Shown piece after piece: positions 11,230 to 22,665 of a DNA stretch of 64,000 nt (positions are counted from its first letter, which is position 1; every line of letters begins with the position of its first letter). A program made the position numbers and the translations under genes. A model generated the notes under the pieces. It saw nothing but the letters and a program-made list of their open reading frames with translations, was not told the DNA's origin and searched no databases. This DNA comes from Lonsdalea iberica (GTDB lineage: Bacteria; Pseudomonadota; Gammaproteobacteria; Enterobacterales; Enterobacteriaceae): NCBI RefSeq assembly GCF_002111585.1, contig NZ_LUTP01000012.1, positions 38,379 to 102,378 on the forward strand. The letters run 5' to 3'.

Positions 11230-12462
11230 ATGCAAATTATTCATACCTCCGACTGGCATCTTGGACAGTACTTTTACACTAAGAGCCGGGCCGCGGAACA
11301 TCAGGCGTTTCTGCGCTGGCTGATTGAACAGGTGGAGCAGCATCACGTCGACGCCGTCGTCGTGGCCGGCGACATTTTCGATAATGGCACGCCACCAAGC
11401 TACGCCCGAGAGATGTACAACCGCTTCGTCGTCGAGCTCCATCAGACCGGCTGTCAGCTGGTTATTTTGGGTGGAAATCATGATTCCGTCGCAACGCTTA
11501 ACGAATCGCGACTGCTGCTCTCTTGCCTGAATACGCAGGTCATAGCGAGCTGCGAAGGCGATATTGAAGAACAGGTCATCGTCCTAAATACCCGCGAAGG
11601 CGAGCCCGGCGCGCTGCTGTGCGCAATCCCGTTCCTGCGACCGCGCGACGTGCTCACCAGCCAGGCCGGGCAGTCGGGCTCCGACAAACAGCTGGCGCTG
11701 CAGGAGGCGATTGCCAACCACTACCAGCGCAGCTATCAGCGGGCCGTGCGCCGGCGCGAAGAGATGGGTCTCTCGCTACCGATTGTCGCCACCGGCCACT
11801 TGACGACGGTGGGCGTGACCGCGACCGATTCAGTGCGGGATATCTACATCGGTACGCTGGATGCCTTCCCCGCTCAGGCGTTTCCGCCGGCGGACTATAT
11901 CGCGCTCGGTCACATTCACCGTCCTCAGCGCATCGCTCAGACGGAACACATTCGCTACAGCGGCTCGCCTATCCCGCTGAGTTTCGACGAGCTGAACCAC
12001 GAGAAATCCGTCTACCTGGTGCGTTTCGAGCAGGACAAACTCGACGAGGTCTCGCCCTTAACGATCCCCGCATTTCAGCCCATGCAGTTGGTCAAAGGCA
12101 GCCTGTCCGAAATCGAACGTCGCCTGGCCGGTTTTCGTGAATATGACGGTGAAAAGCCGGTTTGGCTGGACATCGAAATCGCCACTCAGGACTACCTGAG
12201 CGACATCCAGCAGCATATTCAGAACCTGACGGACGATTTGAACGTGGAAGTGGTGCTCTTGCGGCGCGCGCGCGAACAGCATCTGCAAATGCTGGTTCAG
12301 CAGGAGAAAGAGACCCTGGACGAACTGCTGCCCGGTGAAGTCTTCGAGAGACGGCTGGCGCTGGAGCCGGATTTGGAGGAACGCCAGCAGCAACGTTTGC
12401 GTACGCTGTTCACTCAGGTCCTGCAAGACGTGGAAGACGATAGCCAGGAGGCAACCGCATGA
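11230..12462 (+). CDS. sbcD: SbcD, nuclease subunit of SbcCD (Mre11 homologue)
   Basis: SbcD is the metallophosphoesterase that, with SbcC, cleaves DNA hairpins and processes protein-blocked ends. The 410-residue product (E. coli 400) has all manganese-binding motifs in order: TSDWHLG (Asp8, His10), VAGDIFD, GGNHDS, GHLT and GHIH. An AGGA Shine-Dalgarno precedes the ATG. It is divergent from phoB across about 210 bp. Its stop overlaps the sbcC start by 4 nt, indicating translational coupling. Confidence 0.97.
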   Translation: MQIIHTSDWHLGQYFYTKSRAAEHQAFLRWLIEQVEQHHVDAVVVAGDIFDNGTPPSYAREMYNRFVVELHQTGCQLVILGGNHDSVATLNESRLLLSCLNTQVIASCEGDIEEQVIVLNTREGEPGALLCAIPFLRPRDVLTSQAGQSGSDKQLALQEAIANHYQRSYQRAVRRREEMGLSLPIVATGHLTTVGVTATDSVRDIYIGTLDAFPAQAFPPADYIALGHIHRPQRIAQTEHIRYSGSPIPLSFDELNHEKSVYLVRFEQDKLDEVSPLTIPAFQPMQLVKGSLSEIERRLAGFREYDGEKPVWLDIEIATQDYLSDIQQHIQNLTDDLNVEVVLLRRAREQHLQMLVQQEKETLDELLPGEVFERRLALEPDLEERQQQRLRTLFTQVLQDVEDDSQEATA

Positions 12463-15400
12463 AGATTTTGAGTCTACGGCTGAAAAACCTCAACTCGTTG
12501 CAGGGTGAATGGAAAATCGATTTCACCCGCGAGCCGTTTGTCAGCAATGGCCTGTTCGCTATCACCGGCCCCACCGGCGCCGGTAAGACCACGCTGCTGG
12601 ACGCCATTTGCCTGGCGCTGTACCACCAGACGCCGCGACTGAAAGTTACCCCCAGTCAGAACGAGCTGATGACCAGGCACACCGCGGAATGCCTGGCCGA
12701 AGTCGAGTTTGAGGTGAAAGGCATCGCCTATCGCGCCTTTTGGAGCCAGCGCCGAGCGCGCAACGCGCCGGACGGCAACCTACAGGCGCCGAAGGTGGAG
12801 TTGGCGTACTGCGCGGACGGCAAAATCATCAGCGATAAAGTCAGCGACAAGCTGTCGACCATCGCGCAGATTACCGGGCTGGACTTTGACCGTTTCACAA
12901 AGTCCATGATGCTGTCTCAGGGGCAATTTGCGGCCTTTCTCAACGCCGACGCAAATGACCGCGCCGAATTGTTGGAAGAGTTAACCGGCACCGATATCTA
13001 CGGGCGGATCTCCGAGCGCGTCTATGAGCAGCATAAAGCCGCGCAAAACGCGCTCGAACAGCTACAGACGCAGGCCGGCGGCATTGAATGTCTGAGCAGC
13101 GAGCGGCGTGCGGAACTTGAACAACAGCTCAGCGAGCTCCAGCAGCAGGAGCTGGAGAATACGCGTCATCGCGATGATATCACCGGCCATCAACGCTGGT
13201 TTGAAACCCTGCAAGAACATCAGCGGGCGATGACGTCGAGCCAGGAAAAACAGCGGTCGCTACAGTTAGACTTCGTTCAGGCGAAGCCTCAATTGGAGCG
13301 TCTGGATGCCAGCGTTCCCGCGGAAAAACTGCGCCCGATCTACAGTGAGCGCCAACGTTATGCGCAGGAAAAGACGCACCTCACGAATCTTATCGCCAAA
13401 CTCGATCTGCAAATGACGCAGCAGCAGAGCACACTGTCGCAACTGCAGACGCAAAAAGAAAACGCGGCGGCGCGCCAGCAACAGCATGTCGAAGAGCGCC
13501 AACGGCAGGAAACCCTCATCAGCGAGCAGATCCAGCCGCTGGACCAGCGTATCGCCACGCTGCGGGAACAACGCGACCAGCAGCAGCAGTCGCAGGACCA
13601 GCAGAAGCAGTTGCAAAAAGATCTGATCGAAAACCAGTCAAAACTGCGTCAGGAACGCGATCACGTTCAGACGCGGCTGGCCCAAATCGCGGAATTCAGA
13701 CAGCAACACAGTCTTTATCAATACTGGGGCAGCCACATCCCGTTATGGGAAGCGCAGTTTCCCCAGTTGCAAGCACTGCAACTCGAGCTGAAATCCCAGC
13801 AAGCCAAGGCGGGTGAACAGCAGATCCGCGCCGATTATTTCCAGCAACAGCACGCTACGCTGTTGGAAAAACAGCAGGCGCAACAGGCGACGACGGAAGG
13901 CGCCCGGCAGAATTTCGAGCTGTTGCAGCAACGCATTCAGGCGCGTGAATCGTCGCAGCCGACGGAGGCGCTGCGTCAGCAGTTGGATGATTTGGCGGCC
14001 CAGCGTCAAGACCGTCAGCAGTTCGCCACCCACGCGACCGTATTGCAACGCCTGCTAAGCCAACACACGCTTCTGGAATCTCAGCTACTGGACGATCACC
14101 ACCGCATCCAGGAGTTGGAGCGGGAACAGGAGCAGCATCGCCGGGAGCATCAGCAGCGTGTCAGCCACCTGAACGATCTGGATAACCGCCACGAACTGGA
14201 ATTGCGCATTGCCAATCTGGAGAACGAGCGTAAACAGTTGCAGCCCGATAAAGAGTGCCCTCTGTGCGGCTCCACGCACCACCCGGCCATCGAGCGCTAC
14301 CAGTCGCTGCGTCCGTCTGAAACCCAGCGGCGGCTGCATACGCTGCGACAGGAAGTGGATGCGTTGCAGGCTAAAGTGGTGCAAAGCACGACCCAACTGC
14401 ATCTGTTGCAGCAGCAGCGACAGCAGCAGCATCTGCGGCTGAATCAGGTTAACGATGAAATCGCCGCCCTGCGTCAGGAGTGTCAGAACGTCAGCGAACG
14501 CTTGCATATCGACTTTGACCTGAATCAGCCGGAAGCATTAACCCGCTGGCAGGATCAGTGCGACGCGCAGGAGAACGCGTTGCAGGCGCAGCTCGCCGAA
14601 CGTGAACAAACTCGACGACAGATTCAGGATAGTAAGGATTTACTGACCTCCGCGCAGCAGTCGCTGCAACAGACTGAGCAGCAGCTGGCGCTCAATGCGC
14701 AGCAACAGGAAGCGTTAACGCAGTCCCGCCAGGAATTGCAGCAGGCGCAGGAAAAAACCGAGAAAGAGCTGGCCCGGCTGAACGACGCCCTGAGCCATAA
14801 GCTGGCCGAGTTCAATCTCGACGCCCCCGCCGACGCCCGACAAGAAGAGTGGCTGAACCTTCGCCGACGCGAATGGCAGCGCTGGCAGGAGAACGAACAC
14901 GAACAACACGTGTGCGAACCCAGGCTGTCGGGGCTAATTGCCGATACCGAACATACGCAGCAGCGCCTGAAAGACACGGAAACGGCCCTCGCCACGTTAC
15001 AGCAGCAGCTGAAAGCAACGCTGCAATCGCTGGAAACGGCGCAGCAGTTGCGCTGGAATTTATTAGGTAATCAGAGCGTTAAAGAGGTACAGGCGCACCT
15101 GCGTCAGCAGGCGCAGGATGACGAGCAAGCTCTCAGACTGGCGCAGGATAAGTGGCAGTCAGGCCAGTCACAACTCAGCCGGACGACCGGCGAAAAACAG
15201 TCGCTGGAACAGCAGTGGCAACGCACCGATAACACGTTGAAAGAGGCGGAAAGCCGCTTTACCGACGCGTTGCGGGCCAGTCCGTTCGATGATGAAAGCG
15301 ACTTCACCCGCGCGCTATTGAGCGAAGAGGCGCGCGAGCAACTCGTCGCACTGAAGGAACGGCTCACTCAACGTCAGCAGCAGGCCGATGCGCTACATGC

Positions 15401-16142
15401 GCAGGCGGAAGAAAAACTCGCCCAGCATCAGGCGGCCAGACCGAAATCGCTGCAGGAAAACCTGGTTTATGCGGACGTGCTGCAGATGCTCGCCGAACTT
15501 GACGATATGCTGAAAAACGGCGCGCAGCAGCAGGGGGAGATCCGTCAACAGCTGCAAAGCGACCAGCAGTTGCAGGACAAACAACGCACCTTGCTGGAAG
15601 AGGTTGCACGGCGCAGGCAGCAATGCGAAGACTGGGCGCAGCTCAATCAGCTCATCGGCTCTCAGAAAGGCGATAAGTTCCGACGCTTCGCACAGGGGCT
15701 GACGCTGGATCATCTGGTGTATCTGGCTAACCGCCAGCTGTCGCGCTTACACGGGCGCTATCTGCTGCAGCGTAAAGCCTCCGATACGCTGGAACTGCAG
15801 GTGGTCGACACCTGGCAGGCCGACGCCACGCGAGATACCCGTACGCTCTCCGGCGGGGAAAGTTTTCTGGTCAGTCTGTCGCTGGCGCTGGCGCTTTCCG
15901 ATCTGGTCAGCAATAAGACCCGCATCGACTCTTTGTTCCTCGACGAGGGCTTCGGCTCACTGGACGGAGACACGCTGGATTCCGCCCTGGACGTGCTGGA
16001 CAACCTCAATGCGACGGGAAAATCCATCGGCGTCATCAGCCACGTTGAAGCGATGAAGGAGCGTATTCAGGTCCAAATCCGTGTGAAAAAACGCAACGGG
16101 TTGGGGATCAGCCAGTTGGACAGTCTCTACGCGGTCAAATAA
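12459..16142 (+). CDS. sbcC: SbcC, ATPase subunit of SbcCD (Rad50 homologue)
   Basis: SbcC is an SMC-like ATPase that drives the SbcD nuclease. It has 1227 residues, longer than E. coli (1048) because the coiled coil is longer. Walker A is GPTGAGKTT (residues 37-45). Two very Gln-rich coiled-coil arms flank the zinc hook CPLC (about residue 600). The signature LSGGESF and Walker [12 protein letters not shown] lie near the C-terminus. The Gln/Glu/Arg-rich arms explain the biased composition of 13100-15600. Several open antisense frames there are artefacts of it. Confidence 0.97.
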   Translation: MKILSLRLKNLNSLQGEWKIDFTREPFVSNGLFAITGPTGAGKTTLLDAICLALYHQTPRLKVTPSQNELMTRHTAECLAEVEFEVKGIAYRAFWSQRRARNAPDGNLQAPKVELAYCADGKIISDKVSDKLSTIAQITGLDFDRFTKSMMLSQGQFAAFLNADANDRAELLEELTGTDIYGRISERVYEQHKAAQNALEQLQTQAGGIECLSSERRAELEQQLSELQQQELENTRHRDDITGHQRWFETLQEHQRAMTSSQEKQRSLQLDFVQAKPQLERLDASVPAEKLRPIYSERQRYAQEKTHLTNLIAKLDLQMTQQQSTLSQLQTQKENAAARQQQHVEERQRQETLISEQIQPLDQRIATLREQRDQQQQSQDQQKQLQKDLIENQSKLRQERDHVQTRLAQIAEFRQQHSLYQYWGSHIPLWEAQFPQLQALQLELKSQQAKAGEQQIRADYFQQQHATLLEKQQAQQATTEGARQNFELLQQRIQARESSQPTEALRQQLDDLAAQRQDRQQFATHATVLQRLLSQHTLLESQLLDDHHRIQELEREQEQHRREHQQRVSHLNDLDNRHELELRIANLENERKQLQPDKECPLCGSTHHPAIERYQSLRPSETQRRLHTLRQEVDALQAKVVQSTTQLHLLQQQRQQQHLRLNQVNDEIAALRQECQNVSERLHIDFDLNQPEALTRWQDQCDAQENALQAQLAEREQTRRQIQDSKDLLTSAQQSLQQTEQQLALNAQQQEALTQSRQELQQAQEKTEKELARLNDALSHKLAEFNLDAPADARQEEWLNLRRREWQRWQENEHEQHVCEPRLSGLIADTEHTQQRLKDTETALATLQQQLKATLQSLETAQQLRWNLLGNQSVKEVQAHLRQQAQDDEQALRLAQDKWQSGQSQLSRTTGEKQSLEQQWQRTDNTLKEAESRFTDALRASPFDDESDFTRALLSEEAREQLVALKERLTQRQQQADALHAQAEEKLAQHQAARPKSLQENLVYADVLQMLAELDDMLKNGAQQQGEIRQQLQSDQQLQDKQRTLLEEVARRRQQCEDWAQLNQLIGSQKGDKFRRFAQGLTLDHLVYLANRQLSRLHGRYLLQRKASDTLELQVVDTWQADATRDTRTLSGGESFLVSLSLALALSDLVSNKTRIDSLFLDEGFGSLDGDTLDSALDVLDNLNATGKSIGVISHVEAMKERIQVQIRVKKRNGLGISQLDSLYAVK

Positions 16143-16169
16143 CCCCTGCGTGCTACCCGCGCCAATCCC

Positions 16170-16210
16170 GCGGGCGACGGCAACCGCCTTTTTATCTTAA
16201 CGTCGCCCGC
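16170..16210. repeat. 10-bp inverted repeat after sbcC
   Basis: GCGGGCGACG (16170-16179) pairs with CGTCGCCCGC (16201-16210) across a 21-nt loop, 28 bp after the sbcC stop. It may end the sbcDC transcript, though no T run follows the second arm. Confidence 0.5.
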
Positions 16211-16284
16211 CTCAGTCGTTATCATGCGCGCTGACATTAATCCTGCGCGCGTCTTCTTTTTGCGCATCAGCCTGGAATAACCGA

Positions 16285-17195
16285 ATGCTGTGGTTTAAAA
16301 ATTTAATGATTTATCGCCTCAGCCGCGACGTCCGTTTGTCTGCGGACGAAATGGAAAAGCAGCTGGCCTCATTCTCTTTCACGCCGTGCGGCAGTCAGGA
16401 CATGACCAAAAGCGGTTGGGTGACGCCGATGGGCTCCCACAGCGATGCCCTGACGCACGAAGTTAACGGACAAATTTTGATCTGCGCCCGCAAAGAGGAA
16501 AAAATCCTGCCGTCGCCGGTCATCAAGCAAGCGCTGGAAGCCAAAATCGATAAGCTGGAAAATGAACAGCATCGCAAACTGAAAAAAACCGAGAAAGACG
16601 CCCTCAAGGATGAAGTGCTGCACAGCTTGCTACCGCGTGCGTTCAGTCGGTTCAGCAGATCTGGCTGTGGATTGATACGGTCAACGGCCTGATTATGGTC
16701 GACGCCGCCAGCGCCAAAAAGGCGGAAGATACGCTGGCGCTGCTGCGCAAAACGCTCGGTTCACTGCCCGTGGTGCCGCTGACGATGGAAAGCCCCATCG
16801 AGCTGACGATGACCGAGTGGGTCCGCTCCGGCACAACGCCGCAAGGTTTCGCGCTGCAAGACGAAGCCGAACTGAAAGCCATTCTGGAAGACGGCGGTAT
16901 CATCCGCTGCAAGAAGCAAGACCTGCTCAGCGACGAAATTGCCGCGCATATCGAAGCGCAAAAACTGGTGACTAAATTGGCGCTGGACTGGCAGGAGCGC
17001 GTTCAGTTGATGCTGTGCGACGATGGCTCGCTGAAACGCCTGAAATTCTCAGACGAGCTGCGGGAGCAGAATGACGATATCGACCGTGAGGATTTCGCAC
17101 AGAAATTCGATGCGGATTTCATTCTGATGACCGCTGAACTGGCCGCGCTCATCGCTAACCTGATCGAAGCGCTGGGCGGCGAAGCTCCGCGTTGA
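16285..17195 (+). CDS. rdgC: RdgC, recombination-associated DNA-binding protein (apparent 1-nt frameshift)
   Basis: RdgC is a ring-shaped DNA-binding dimer that limits RecA filament formation on the chromosome. Frame 1 reads [18 protein letters not shown] to [10 protein letters not shown] and then leaves frame. Frame 2 resumes as [18 protein letters not shown] and ends in EALGGEAPR. One missing C near 16654-16657 (AGCAG where AGCCAG is expected) explains the break. Restoring it gives 303 residues, exactly the E. coli length. A base-calling deletion is the likeliest cause. It keeps its E. coli position near sbcC and ppnP. Confidence 0.94.
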
Positions 17196-17221
17196 TCCCT
17201 TCCCCCTCTTTCGTTAACACG

Positions 17222-17241
17222 CCCCCGCCTGTAGGCGGGGG
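17222..17241. terminator. GC-rich hairpin between convergent rdgC and chemoreceptor gene
   Basis: A perfect 8-bp stem (CCCCCGCC with GGCGGGGG, loop TGTA) stands between the two stop codons. No T run follows in either direction, so intrinsic termination is uncertain. Confidence 0.5.
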
Positions 17242-17249
17242 AATAACGA

Positions 17250-19040
17250 TCACAGTTTGAAGTGACCGACCGCCGAATTCAGCTCCTCGGTTTGCGATTG
17301 CAGCGAAACGAACGCGGCGGCAGACTCCTGAACTAACGCCGCATTCTGCTGCACCATCGAGTCCAACTGCGCCATCGCCTTGTTGATCTCCTGAATCCCC
17401 CTCATCTGCTCTTCCGATGCATGGGTGATCTCTGACATCACCGTCGTGACCGTCGATACGCCGCCGACAATTTCATTCATGGTGCTGCTGGCCTGACGCA
17501 CCTGCTTCGAGCCTGCGCCCACGCTGCGCACCGTGGATTCGATCAGTTCCTTGATCTCTTTTGCCGCCTGAGCGCTGCGCTGAGCAAGCGCTCGCACCTC
17601 ACCCGCAACGACGGCGAATCCCCGGCCCTGCTCGCCGGCGCGAGCGGCTTCGACGGCGGCGTTAAGCGCCAGAATATTGGTTTGAAACGCAATGCCGTCA
17701 ATCACACCGATGATGTCGCCGATTTTTCCGGACGCCACCACGATATCGTCCATGGTCACAATCACATCCGAGACCACTTTGCCGCCGCTGCGGGCGTCTT
17801 TCGCCAATATTAGTGAGCGCTCATTCACATGCTGCGCCGACCCCGCCGACTGGGTGACCGTCGCCGATATCTGTTCCAGCGCCGACGCCGTTTGCTGCAA
17901 GCTCGCCGCAGAGGCTTCGGTACGAGAGGACAAGTCGTTATTACCCGCGGAAATCTCGTTGGCCGCCATTTGCAGCGAGGCGCTCACATCGCGGATTTGC
18001 AGCATAATCATGCTGAGTTTGTCGACGAAGCGGTTAAACGAGCGTGCGATCTGCGCCACTTCATCATGGCCTTCATCCGGCAAACGCTGGGTCAGGTCAT
18101 TGGTTCCGTTGCTGATGTCGTCCATCGCATCACGCACCTGCAGCAGGCGTTTTAGCGACGAATTTACCATCACGCTGACGACAAGCGATCCGAGCAGCGC
18201 AATGACCACCAGCGTAATCACCGACGTCAGAAGCAGCGAATGCATCCCCGCCGTCGCCTGCGCCTTGTCGAGCGCGACGAGCACATACCAGTCCGTTCCC
18301 GCGACAGGTCGGGCGAGCACCAGTTTGTCCACGCCGGAGAGCGTCACCTCGACGGGAGTTTTGGCGGACAGAATGCGATCCAAGGCAACCTCGGGCGCGA
18401 TGTCATTCAGCGGTTTCATCGTCAGTTCCGGGTTGGGGTGGGCGATGATGGTGCCGTCGGATTGAATCAGCAGGCCGTAACTTTCGCTCGTGGGATGAAT
18501 GGCATTGACGTTGGCGATCACATTTTTCATCGCCATGTCGCTACCGACAACGCCTTTCAGGGTGCCATTATCGATGACTGGCGCGACAAACGACACCACG
18601 ATGGTATTGGTCACCATATCCACATAAGGTGTGGTCACCAGCGGCTTGCCCTCTTTTACCGCTTGCTGATACCACGGCCGTACCGTCGGGTTATAGTCTG
18701 CGGGAATGCCGCCGGTCTCGACGAACTTGGCCGTCCCGTTGGCGTAGCCCATATACACGTTAATAAAGTCGCCCGACCGGGTTATCTGCCGGAATATCGG
18801 CACAGGATCGTCGCTGCCAGCGGCGACGTCGTACAACGAGGCCATCATCTGTTTTTTCGATGCCACCCAGTCGCCAATCGCCAGGCTGTGGCTTTCCGTC
18901 ACGGCAGACAGCATATTATCAATGGATTTATCGTTATATTTCCCTGTGACCTGATAATTCAGGAAGGTATTAATGATCAGAGATAAAACGATAATTGCGG
19001 TACATACAGCCAAAATACGAGCGCGTGTAGTTTTGAGCAT
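17250..19040 (-). CDS. Methyl-accepting chemotaxis protein with dCache-type sensor
   Basis: This 596-residue chemoreceptor starts at the first ATG (19040). A membrane segment (about residues 8-28) precedes a periplasmic double-Cache-like sensor. The sensor contains the blocks [21 protein letters not shown] and [12 protein letters not shown], typical of receptors for amino acids and other small molecules. A second membrane segment (about 270-292), HAMP, and the cytoplasmic hairpin with tip [35 protein letters not shown] follow. It ends in GHFKL without a CheR-tether pentapeptide. It lies between rdgC and ppnP, where E. coli has other genes. The ligand is unknown. Confidence 0.93.
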   Translation of the reverse strand: MLKTTRARILAVCTAIIVLSLIINTFLNYQVTGKYNDKSIDNMLSAVTESHSLAIGDWVASKKQMMASLYDVAAGSDDPVPIFRQITRSGDFINVYMGYANGTAKFVETGGIPADYNPTVRPWYQQAVKEGKPLVTTPYVDMVTNTIVVSFVAPVIDNGTLKGVVGSDMAMKNVIANVNAIHPTSESYGLLIQSDGTIIAHPNPELTMKPLNDIAPEVALDRILSAKTPVEVTLSGVDKLVLARPVAGTDWYVLVALDKAQATAGMHSLLLTSVITLVVIALLGSLVVSVMVNSSLKRLLQVRDAMDDISNGTNDLTQRLPDEGHDEVAQIARSFNRFVDKLSMIMLQIRDVSASLQMAANEISAGNNDLSSRTEASAASLQQTASALEQISATVTQSAGSAQHVNERSLILAKDARSGGKVVSDVIVTMDDIVVASGKIGDIIGVIDGIAFQTNILALNAAVEAARAGEQGRGFAVVAGEVRALAQRSAQAAKEIKELIESTVRSVGAGSKQVRQASSTMNEIVGGVSTVTTVMSEITHASEEQMRGIQEINKAMAQLDSMVQQNAALVQESAAAFVSLQSQTEELNSAVGHFKL

Positions 19041-19116
19041 AGTAGTCAACCATTTGTAATAACGATTTGAATATCCAATATAATTTCTCAATTAAATCCC
19101 AGAGAATTTCTTTTCT

Positions 19117-19143
19117 TTATCGATTAGGCCAGCGTTCTTTTTT
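19117..19143 (-). promoter_or_regulatory. Possible sigma-28 promoter of the dCache chemoreceptor
   Basis: On the minus strand AAAA (19140-19143), 15 nt and ATCGATAA (19117-19124) resemble the FliA consensus TAAA-N15-GCCGATAA, with one and two mismatches. The leader would be about 70 nt. This candidate is weaker than the one before the other chemoreceptor. Confidence 0.3.
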
Positions 19144-19503
19144 TTCCTCCTGATACCCCCATCCCCTCCCGCGCGGCTGCGGGCCCCTTCAGCAAAATAC
19201 AACGTAAGGAAATTTATTCACAGCGTTATGTCCTTTTTTATATAAGAAAATCACACTAAAATCGATAAATCAGGCGTCCGAAAAACCCTTTAATAAAAAT
19301 AGAACACCGCGTTACATAGGCAATTTTTATATTTCACTAAAGCGAGTAAAGTTTTTATTTTGGCTGCCGATAATGCGCCGAGAAAAATATCAACTCAAAG
19401 ATCACTGAGTGATAATGAAATAGTGTTACGTCGTTATTTAATTTATTTCGTTACGCGAGAAATACCATTCGACGCATAAACTCAGAAATAATCACTTCCA
19501 TGG

Positions 19504-19537
19504 AAAATGCGTTCAGAGAAAAAATGCGTTCAGAGAA
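19504..19537. repeat. Perfect tandem duplication of a 17-bp unit
   Basis: The unit aaaatgcgttcagagaa occurs at 19504-19520 and again at 19521-19537, in non-coding DNA. It looks like recent slippage duplication. Confidence 0.9.
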
Positions 19538-19625
19538 AAGGGATGACGCGCGGACGCTGACCGCGGTGCGGTGTAAGGGACAGTAGGGGTGAATAATACA
19601 CGGGCTGAGACAGCGGCTTCGGCGC

Positions 19626-19654
19626 GGCGGACACCGTGTCTGACGGTGTCCGCC
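19626..19654 (-). terminator. 12-bp perfect inverted repeat downstream of ppnP
   Basis: GGCGGACACCGT pairs with ACGGTGTCCGCC around a 5-nt loop, 16 bp after the ppnP stop. No T run follows on the minus strand. It may be a 3'-end hairpin. Confidence 0.55.
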
Positions 19655-19670
19655 TATCAGACGACCTGAA

Positions 19671-19955
19671 TTAGAGGTATTTGCACAGATAGGCCGTCGG
19701 TTCGGCGACCTGCAGATTAAACTCGCTATGCCCCGGCACAGAGAACATCTCCCCCGCGGAGAACAGCTGCCATTCCACCGCACCCGGCAGAAGGACATTC
19801 AACGCGCCGCTGATGACCGTCATTTCTTCGGCCTGACCCGTGCCGAAGGTGTATTCACCTTCCGCCATCACCCCTACGCTCGCGCGGCCATCGGTGCTGT
19901 TGTCAAAGCCAACCGATTTTACTTTTCCTGAGAAATACTCGTTCACCTGCAGCAT
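19671..19955 (-). CDS. ppnP: PpnP, pyrimidine/purine nucleoside phosphorylase
   Basis: A small cupin-fold enzyme (94 residues, the E. coli length, formerly YaiE) that phosphorolyses a broad range of nucleosides to base and ribose 1-phosphate. The sequence keeps [41 protein letters not shown] and [24 protein letters not shown]. An AGAGGATG Shine-Dalgarno precedes the ATG. It lies between aroL and the chemoreceptor gene and keeps the E. coli aroL-ppnP-rdgC neighbourhood. Confidence 0.96.
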   Translation of the reverse strand: MLQVNEYFSGKVKSVGFDNSTDGRASVGVMAEGEYTFGTGQAEEMTVISGALNVLLPGAVEWQLFSAGEMFSVPGHSEFNLQVAEPTAYLCKYL

Positions 19956-20040
19956 ACAAACATCCTCTTATCTAACCGTCATCGTGTTATGAAAGATCAT
20001 CCTGGAGCAAAGCCGCATCGGCTGTCGCCGCGACGCGGGC

Positions 20041-20562
20041 TCAGGCCACCGCCATCCTGAGCGCCTGCAATACGTCCGCAACGATGGAGTCAGGGGGCCG
20101 CGTCGCATCAATAACGTGGTGCGCGACGGACTGATAAAGCGCCTCACGCTCTGCCAGTACCGCCGCCATTTCCGCCGCGATTGGACGCCCCGTCAGCGTT
20201 GGCCGTTGTTCGGCCAGAGGGTCGGCGACCAGCCGTTGGGCCAATAGCCCTGCAGGCGCATGCAGGTAAATGACGCTTCCCTGCGCCTGCATATAGCGGC
20301 AATTGTCGTCCAGCAGCACAATGCCGCCGCCGGTGGCAATCACGCATTCAGGCTGCGTTACCGCCTGAAGTGCGGCACTTTCACGGCGGCGAAAACCCGG
20401 CCAGCCTTCCTGTGCTACGACATCAGCTACCGTCATTTGGCTGGTTTCCTGCATGAAAATGTCGGTATCAACGAACTGATAGCCGAGCGCGCGCGCCAGC
20501 GCCCCGCCCACGGTAGTTTTGCCACAGCCTCTGGCGCCAACCATAAAAATCGGTCGTGTCAT
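20041..20562 (-). CDS. aroL: Shikimate kinase II
   Basis: AroL phosphorylates shikimate with ATP in the aromatic amino-acid pathway. The 173-residue product (E. coli 174) has Walker [10 protein letters not shown] (about residues 8-16), the shikimate-binding VDTDIF and GFRRRES motifs, ATGGGIVL, and the lid around RPTLTGRP. Similarity is to AroL, not AroK, and the ppnP-rdgC neighbourhood supports this. I saw no clear TyrR box upstream. The E. coli followers yaiA and aroM are absent. Confidence 0.96.
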   Translation of the reverse strand: MTRPIFMVGARGCGKTTVGGALARALGYQFVDTDIFMQETSQMTVADVVAQEGWPGFRRRESAALQAVTQPECVIATGGGIVLLDDNCRYMQAQGSVIYLHAPAGLLAQRLVADPLAEQRPTLTGRPIAAEMAAVLAEREALYQSVAHHVIDATRPPDSIVADVLQALRMAVA

Positions 20563-20879
20563 GTAACGACGAGTCCTTAATTAATCATAGAACCTATCCC
20601 ACAAGGCGTTATTGCCGCCGCCACTCTGGATACAAACGGTGCCGAGCGCCCGGCGCGCATGTGGATGTACGTGAGGGTTTCGAGCACCGCTTGGCCTGGA
20701 ATAACAGGTAGTATCGCCCGCATGGAAGAAGCGCTTAGTCGACGGCCACCACATCAGCCGTCTTCTGTCATACCAAGAGCTGAATCATACAAGCAAAGCG
20801 GGGGAATAAGAATATCGAACGGCAGCAACACGGCAAGGACACAAACGGCAACGAAGAGCCGAGAGGAAAATGCGGCTTG
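20563..20879. other. Gap between aroL and the yojI-like gene (no gene seen)
   Basis: About 317 bp without a supportable gene; it marks the left edge of the accessory stretch. It holds only a 6-bp hairpin (GACGGC with GCCGTC) near 20740-20762 and no clear terminator for yojI. Confidence 0.5.
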
Positions 20880-22538
20880 TCAGCGCGAGTCCCCTTCCTG
20901 GCGACGGTTGATCCTCGCGACGGCATCGCGGCTCGCATCTGCACGAGCCTTTCCGGTCAGTTCCACCAGTTGACCGGCGCGCATCTCCAGTAATCGATCC
21001 GCCTGACCGAAATAGTGATCGTCGTGACTGATGGCGACCACCGTTTTACCTTCGGCCATCAGATGCGGCAACAGCACCTGATAAAACACGCGTCGAAACT
21101 GAGGATCCTGATCTGCGGCCCACTCGTCCAACAGCAGGATCTCTCGCTGCTCTGCCAGCGCCAGCAGCAAAGCGACCCGTTTCCGCTGTCCCTGAGACAG
21201 CGACAAGTCCGCGATCTGGGTCCCGTTTAACCGCAGTTTGTCCTGCATACTGAGACGTTCCACCCAGCGCTCGATGAGCGCCGTTGGCGGCGCTTCGCCT
21301 TGCGGTCCCATCAAACGGTCAAACAGGTGACAATCGGTAAAGACCGCCGAAAACAGCGCCTGATAGTCCGGCAACGAGACCGGATTGCCATCCAACATAA
21401 TTTGTCCGCTGACCGGCGTATACAGCCCGGTTAACAGCATCGCCAGCGTGGATTTTCCGCTGCCGTTGCCGCCGATGACAAACAGCTGTTCGCCGCGCTG
21501 GATACGCACGTTGATCGGGCCGACCTCGAAGCCGGACTGACCATAGCGGAAGCGGACGTCGCGTAGCTCGATGGACTGCCAGTGCTGGGGAGCGGCAAAC
21601 GCCGGAAAACCGTCCTGATAAGGGTTTAGCTTGAGCCGACGCAGCTTATCGAACGCCACCTGTGCGCTGAGCAACGTCGGCAACGCGCCGACCGCCTGCA
21701 ACAAGGGCGTGCGCAGGAACAACAGCGTCAGCGAATAAGTCGCGGCCACCGTGTTGTCCGCCCATCCGAGACCGTTGGCCATGAAGAAGGCCGCGCCGAT
21801 CGTGCCCAGCATCATAATGTTCGACCAATTAATCGCGCTGAGATGGTAGGAGTCGGCACGCACGATATGGTGCTGATACTCCCTGGCGTGCTGTTGATAA
21901 TCTTCTTCGTACAGCCGCTGAGCGCGGTCCCGATTCAGCGCCAGCTCCTTGCATCCCGAAATGACCTGCTCATAGTCTTCGTGCAGGCTATCTTCCATTT
22001 CCCTCACGCGGTTGAAATGACGGTAAACGCGCGAGACCAGCCAATATCCGCCCCAAATCGTGATCGTCACCCACAGTGTGGTGAACAACATCATGCGCGG
22101 CGACAACCACGCCAGATAACAGGCCGCGCCGACGGTCAGCACAACGCCCTGCACCAGTTCAGGCAGGCGAACGAAGGCGATTGTGATACTGCGGATATCG
22201 TTAGAGAGACTGGCCAGCAGCTGAGCATGGCCGATGTGGTTCATGCGCTCCAGGCTGGTATCCAGAATGCGTTTGATCAGCTGCCCGCGCATACGGCTGA
22301 CGAAATGGTGTCCCAACAGCGTCAGCGCCAGTTGGGCGCCCAGAGTGACCGCCATCAGAAGCAGCAGTAATCCCAGAAACTGCGGTAACACCCAAAGATC
22401 TGAATGCGAGTTGGCAATCAACCGCTGGTTAATGAACGCGATCAGACCAATGCCCAGCGCCGCGCTGGCCAGACTCAGAAGGATGACGGCGATGAAAGGC
22501 CAGCGATATAGCCGGTAAACAAGGTGAATCAGCTCCAT
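20880..22538 (-). CDS. yojI: YojI-like ABC exporter (fused membrane and ATPase domains)
   Basis: A half-size ABC exporter of the cyclic-peptide/siderophore family. The 552-residue product from the ATG at 22538 matches E. coli YojI along its length. YojI pumps out microcin J25 with TolC. Six membrane segments fill residues 1-290. The ATPase domain has Walker [10 protein letters not shown], signature LSQGQRKR, Walker [13 protein letters not shown] and the switch ISHDDHYF. The frame opens four codons further upstream; the later ATG is chosen by homology. It lies 127 bp after the MetE-C-like gene on the same strand. Its substrate here is unknown. Confidence 0.92.
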   Translation of the reverse strand: MELIHLVYRLYRWPFIAVILLSLASAALGIGLIAFINQRLIANSHSDLWVLPQFLGLLLLLMAVTLGAQLALTLLGHHFVSRMRGQLIKRILDTSLERMNHIGHAQLLASLSNDIRSITIAFVRLPELVQGVVLTVGAACYLAWLSPRMMLFTTLWVTITIWGGYWLVSRVYRHFNRVREMEDSLHEDYEQVISGCKELALNRDRAQRLYEEDYQQHAREYQHHIVRADSYHLSAINWSNIMMLGTIGAAFFMANGLGWADNTVAATYSLTLLFLRTPLLQAVGALPTLLSAQVAFDKLRRLKLNPYQDGFPAFAAPQHWQSIELRDVRFRYGQSGFEVGPINVRIQRGEQLFVIGGNGSGKSTLAMLLTGLYTPVSGQIMLDGNPVSLPDYQALFSAVFTDCHLFDRLMGPQGEAPPTALIERWVERLSMQDKLRLNGTQIADLSLSQGQRKRVALLLALAEQREILLLDEWAADQDPQFRRVFYQVLLPHLMAEGKTVVAISHDDHYFGQADRLLEMRAGQLVELTGKARADASRDAVARINRRQEGDSR

Positions 22539-22665
22539 GGGATCCCGCATGATGAGAAGTTAGATGCAGCCAGTTTAGTTAGCGGTAAAACGATATCAAT
22601 CAGTTATTGCAGGCGGCCGCGGATAGCGCCGCCTTTCACGATGTGATTCGCTTAGGTTCTCTGAC

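Larger units (their letters stand above)
19041..19670. other. Gap between chemoreceptor gene and ppnP (no gene seen)
   Basis: AT-rich over 19041-19480, then more GC-rich. It contains the possible sigma-28 promoter (19117-19143), a perfect 17-bp tandem duplication (19504-19537) and a 12-bp inverted repeat (19626-19654). No convincing coding frame was seen. Confidence 0.6.

Noticed and set aside
13100..15600. Repetitive-looking CAG/GCA-rich DNA suggesting a repeat array
   Set aside because: It is the Gln-rich coiled coil of SbcC; the reading frame is continuous and the zinc hook is in place.
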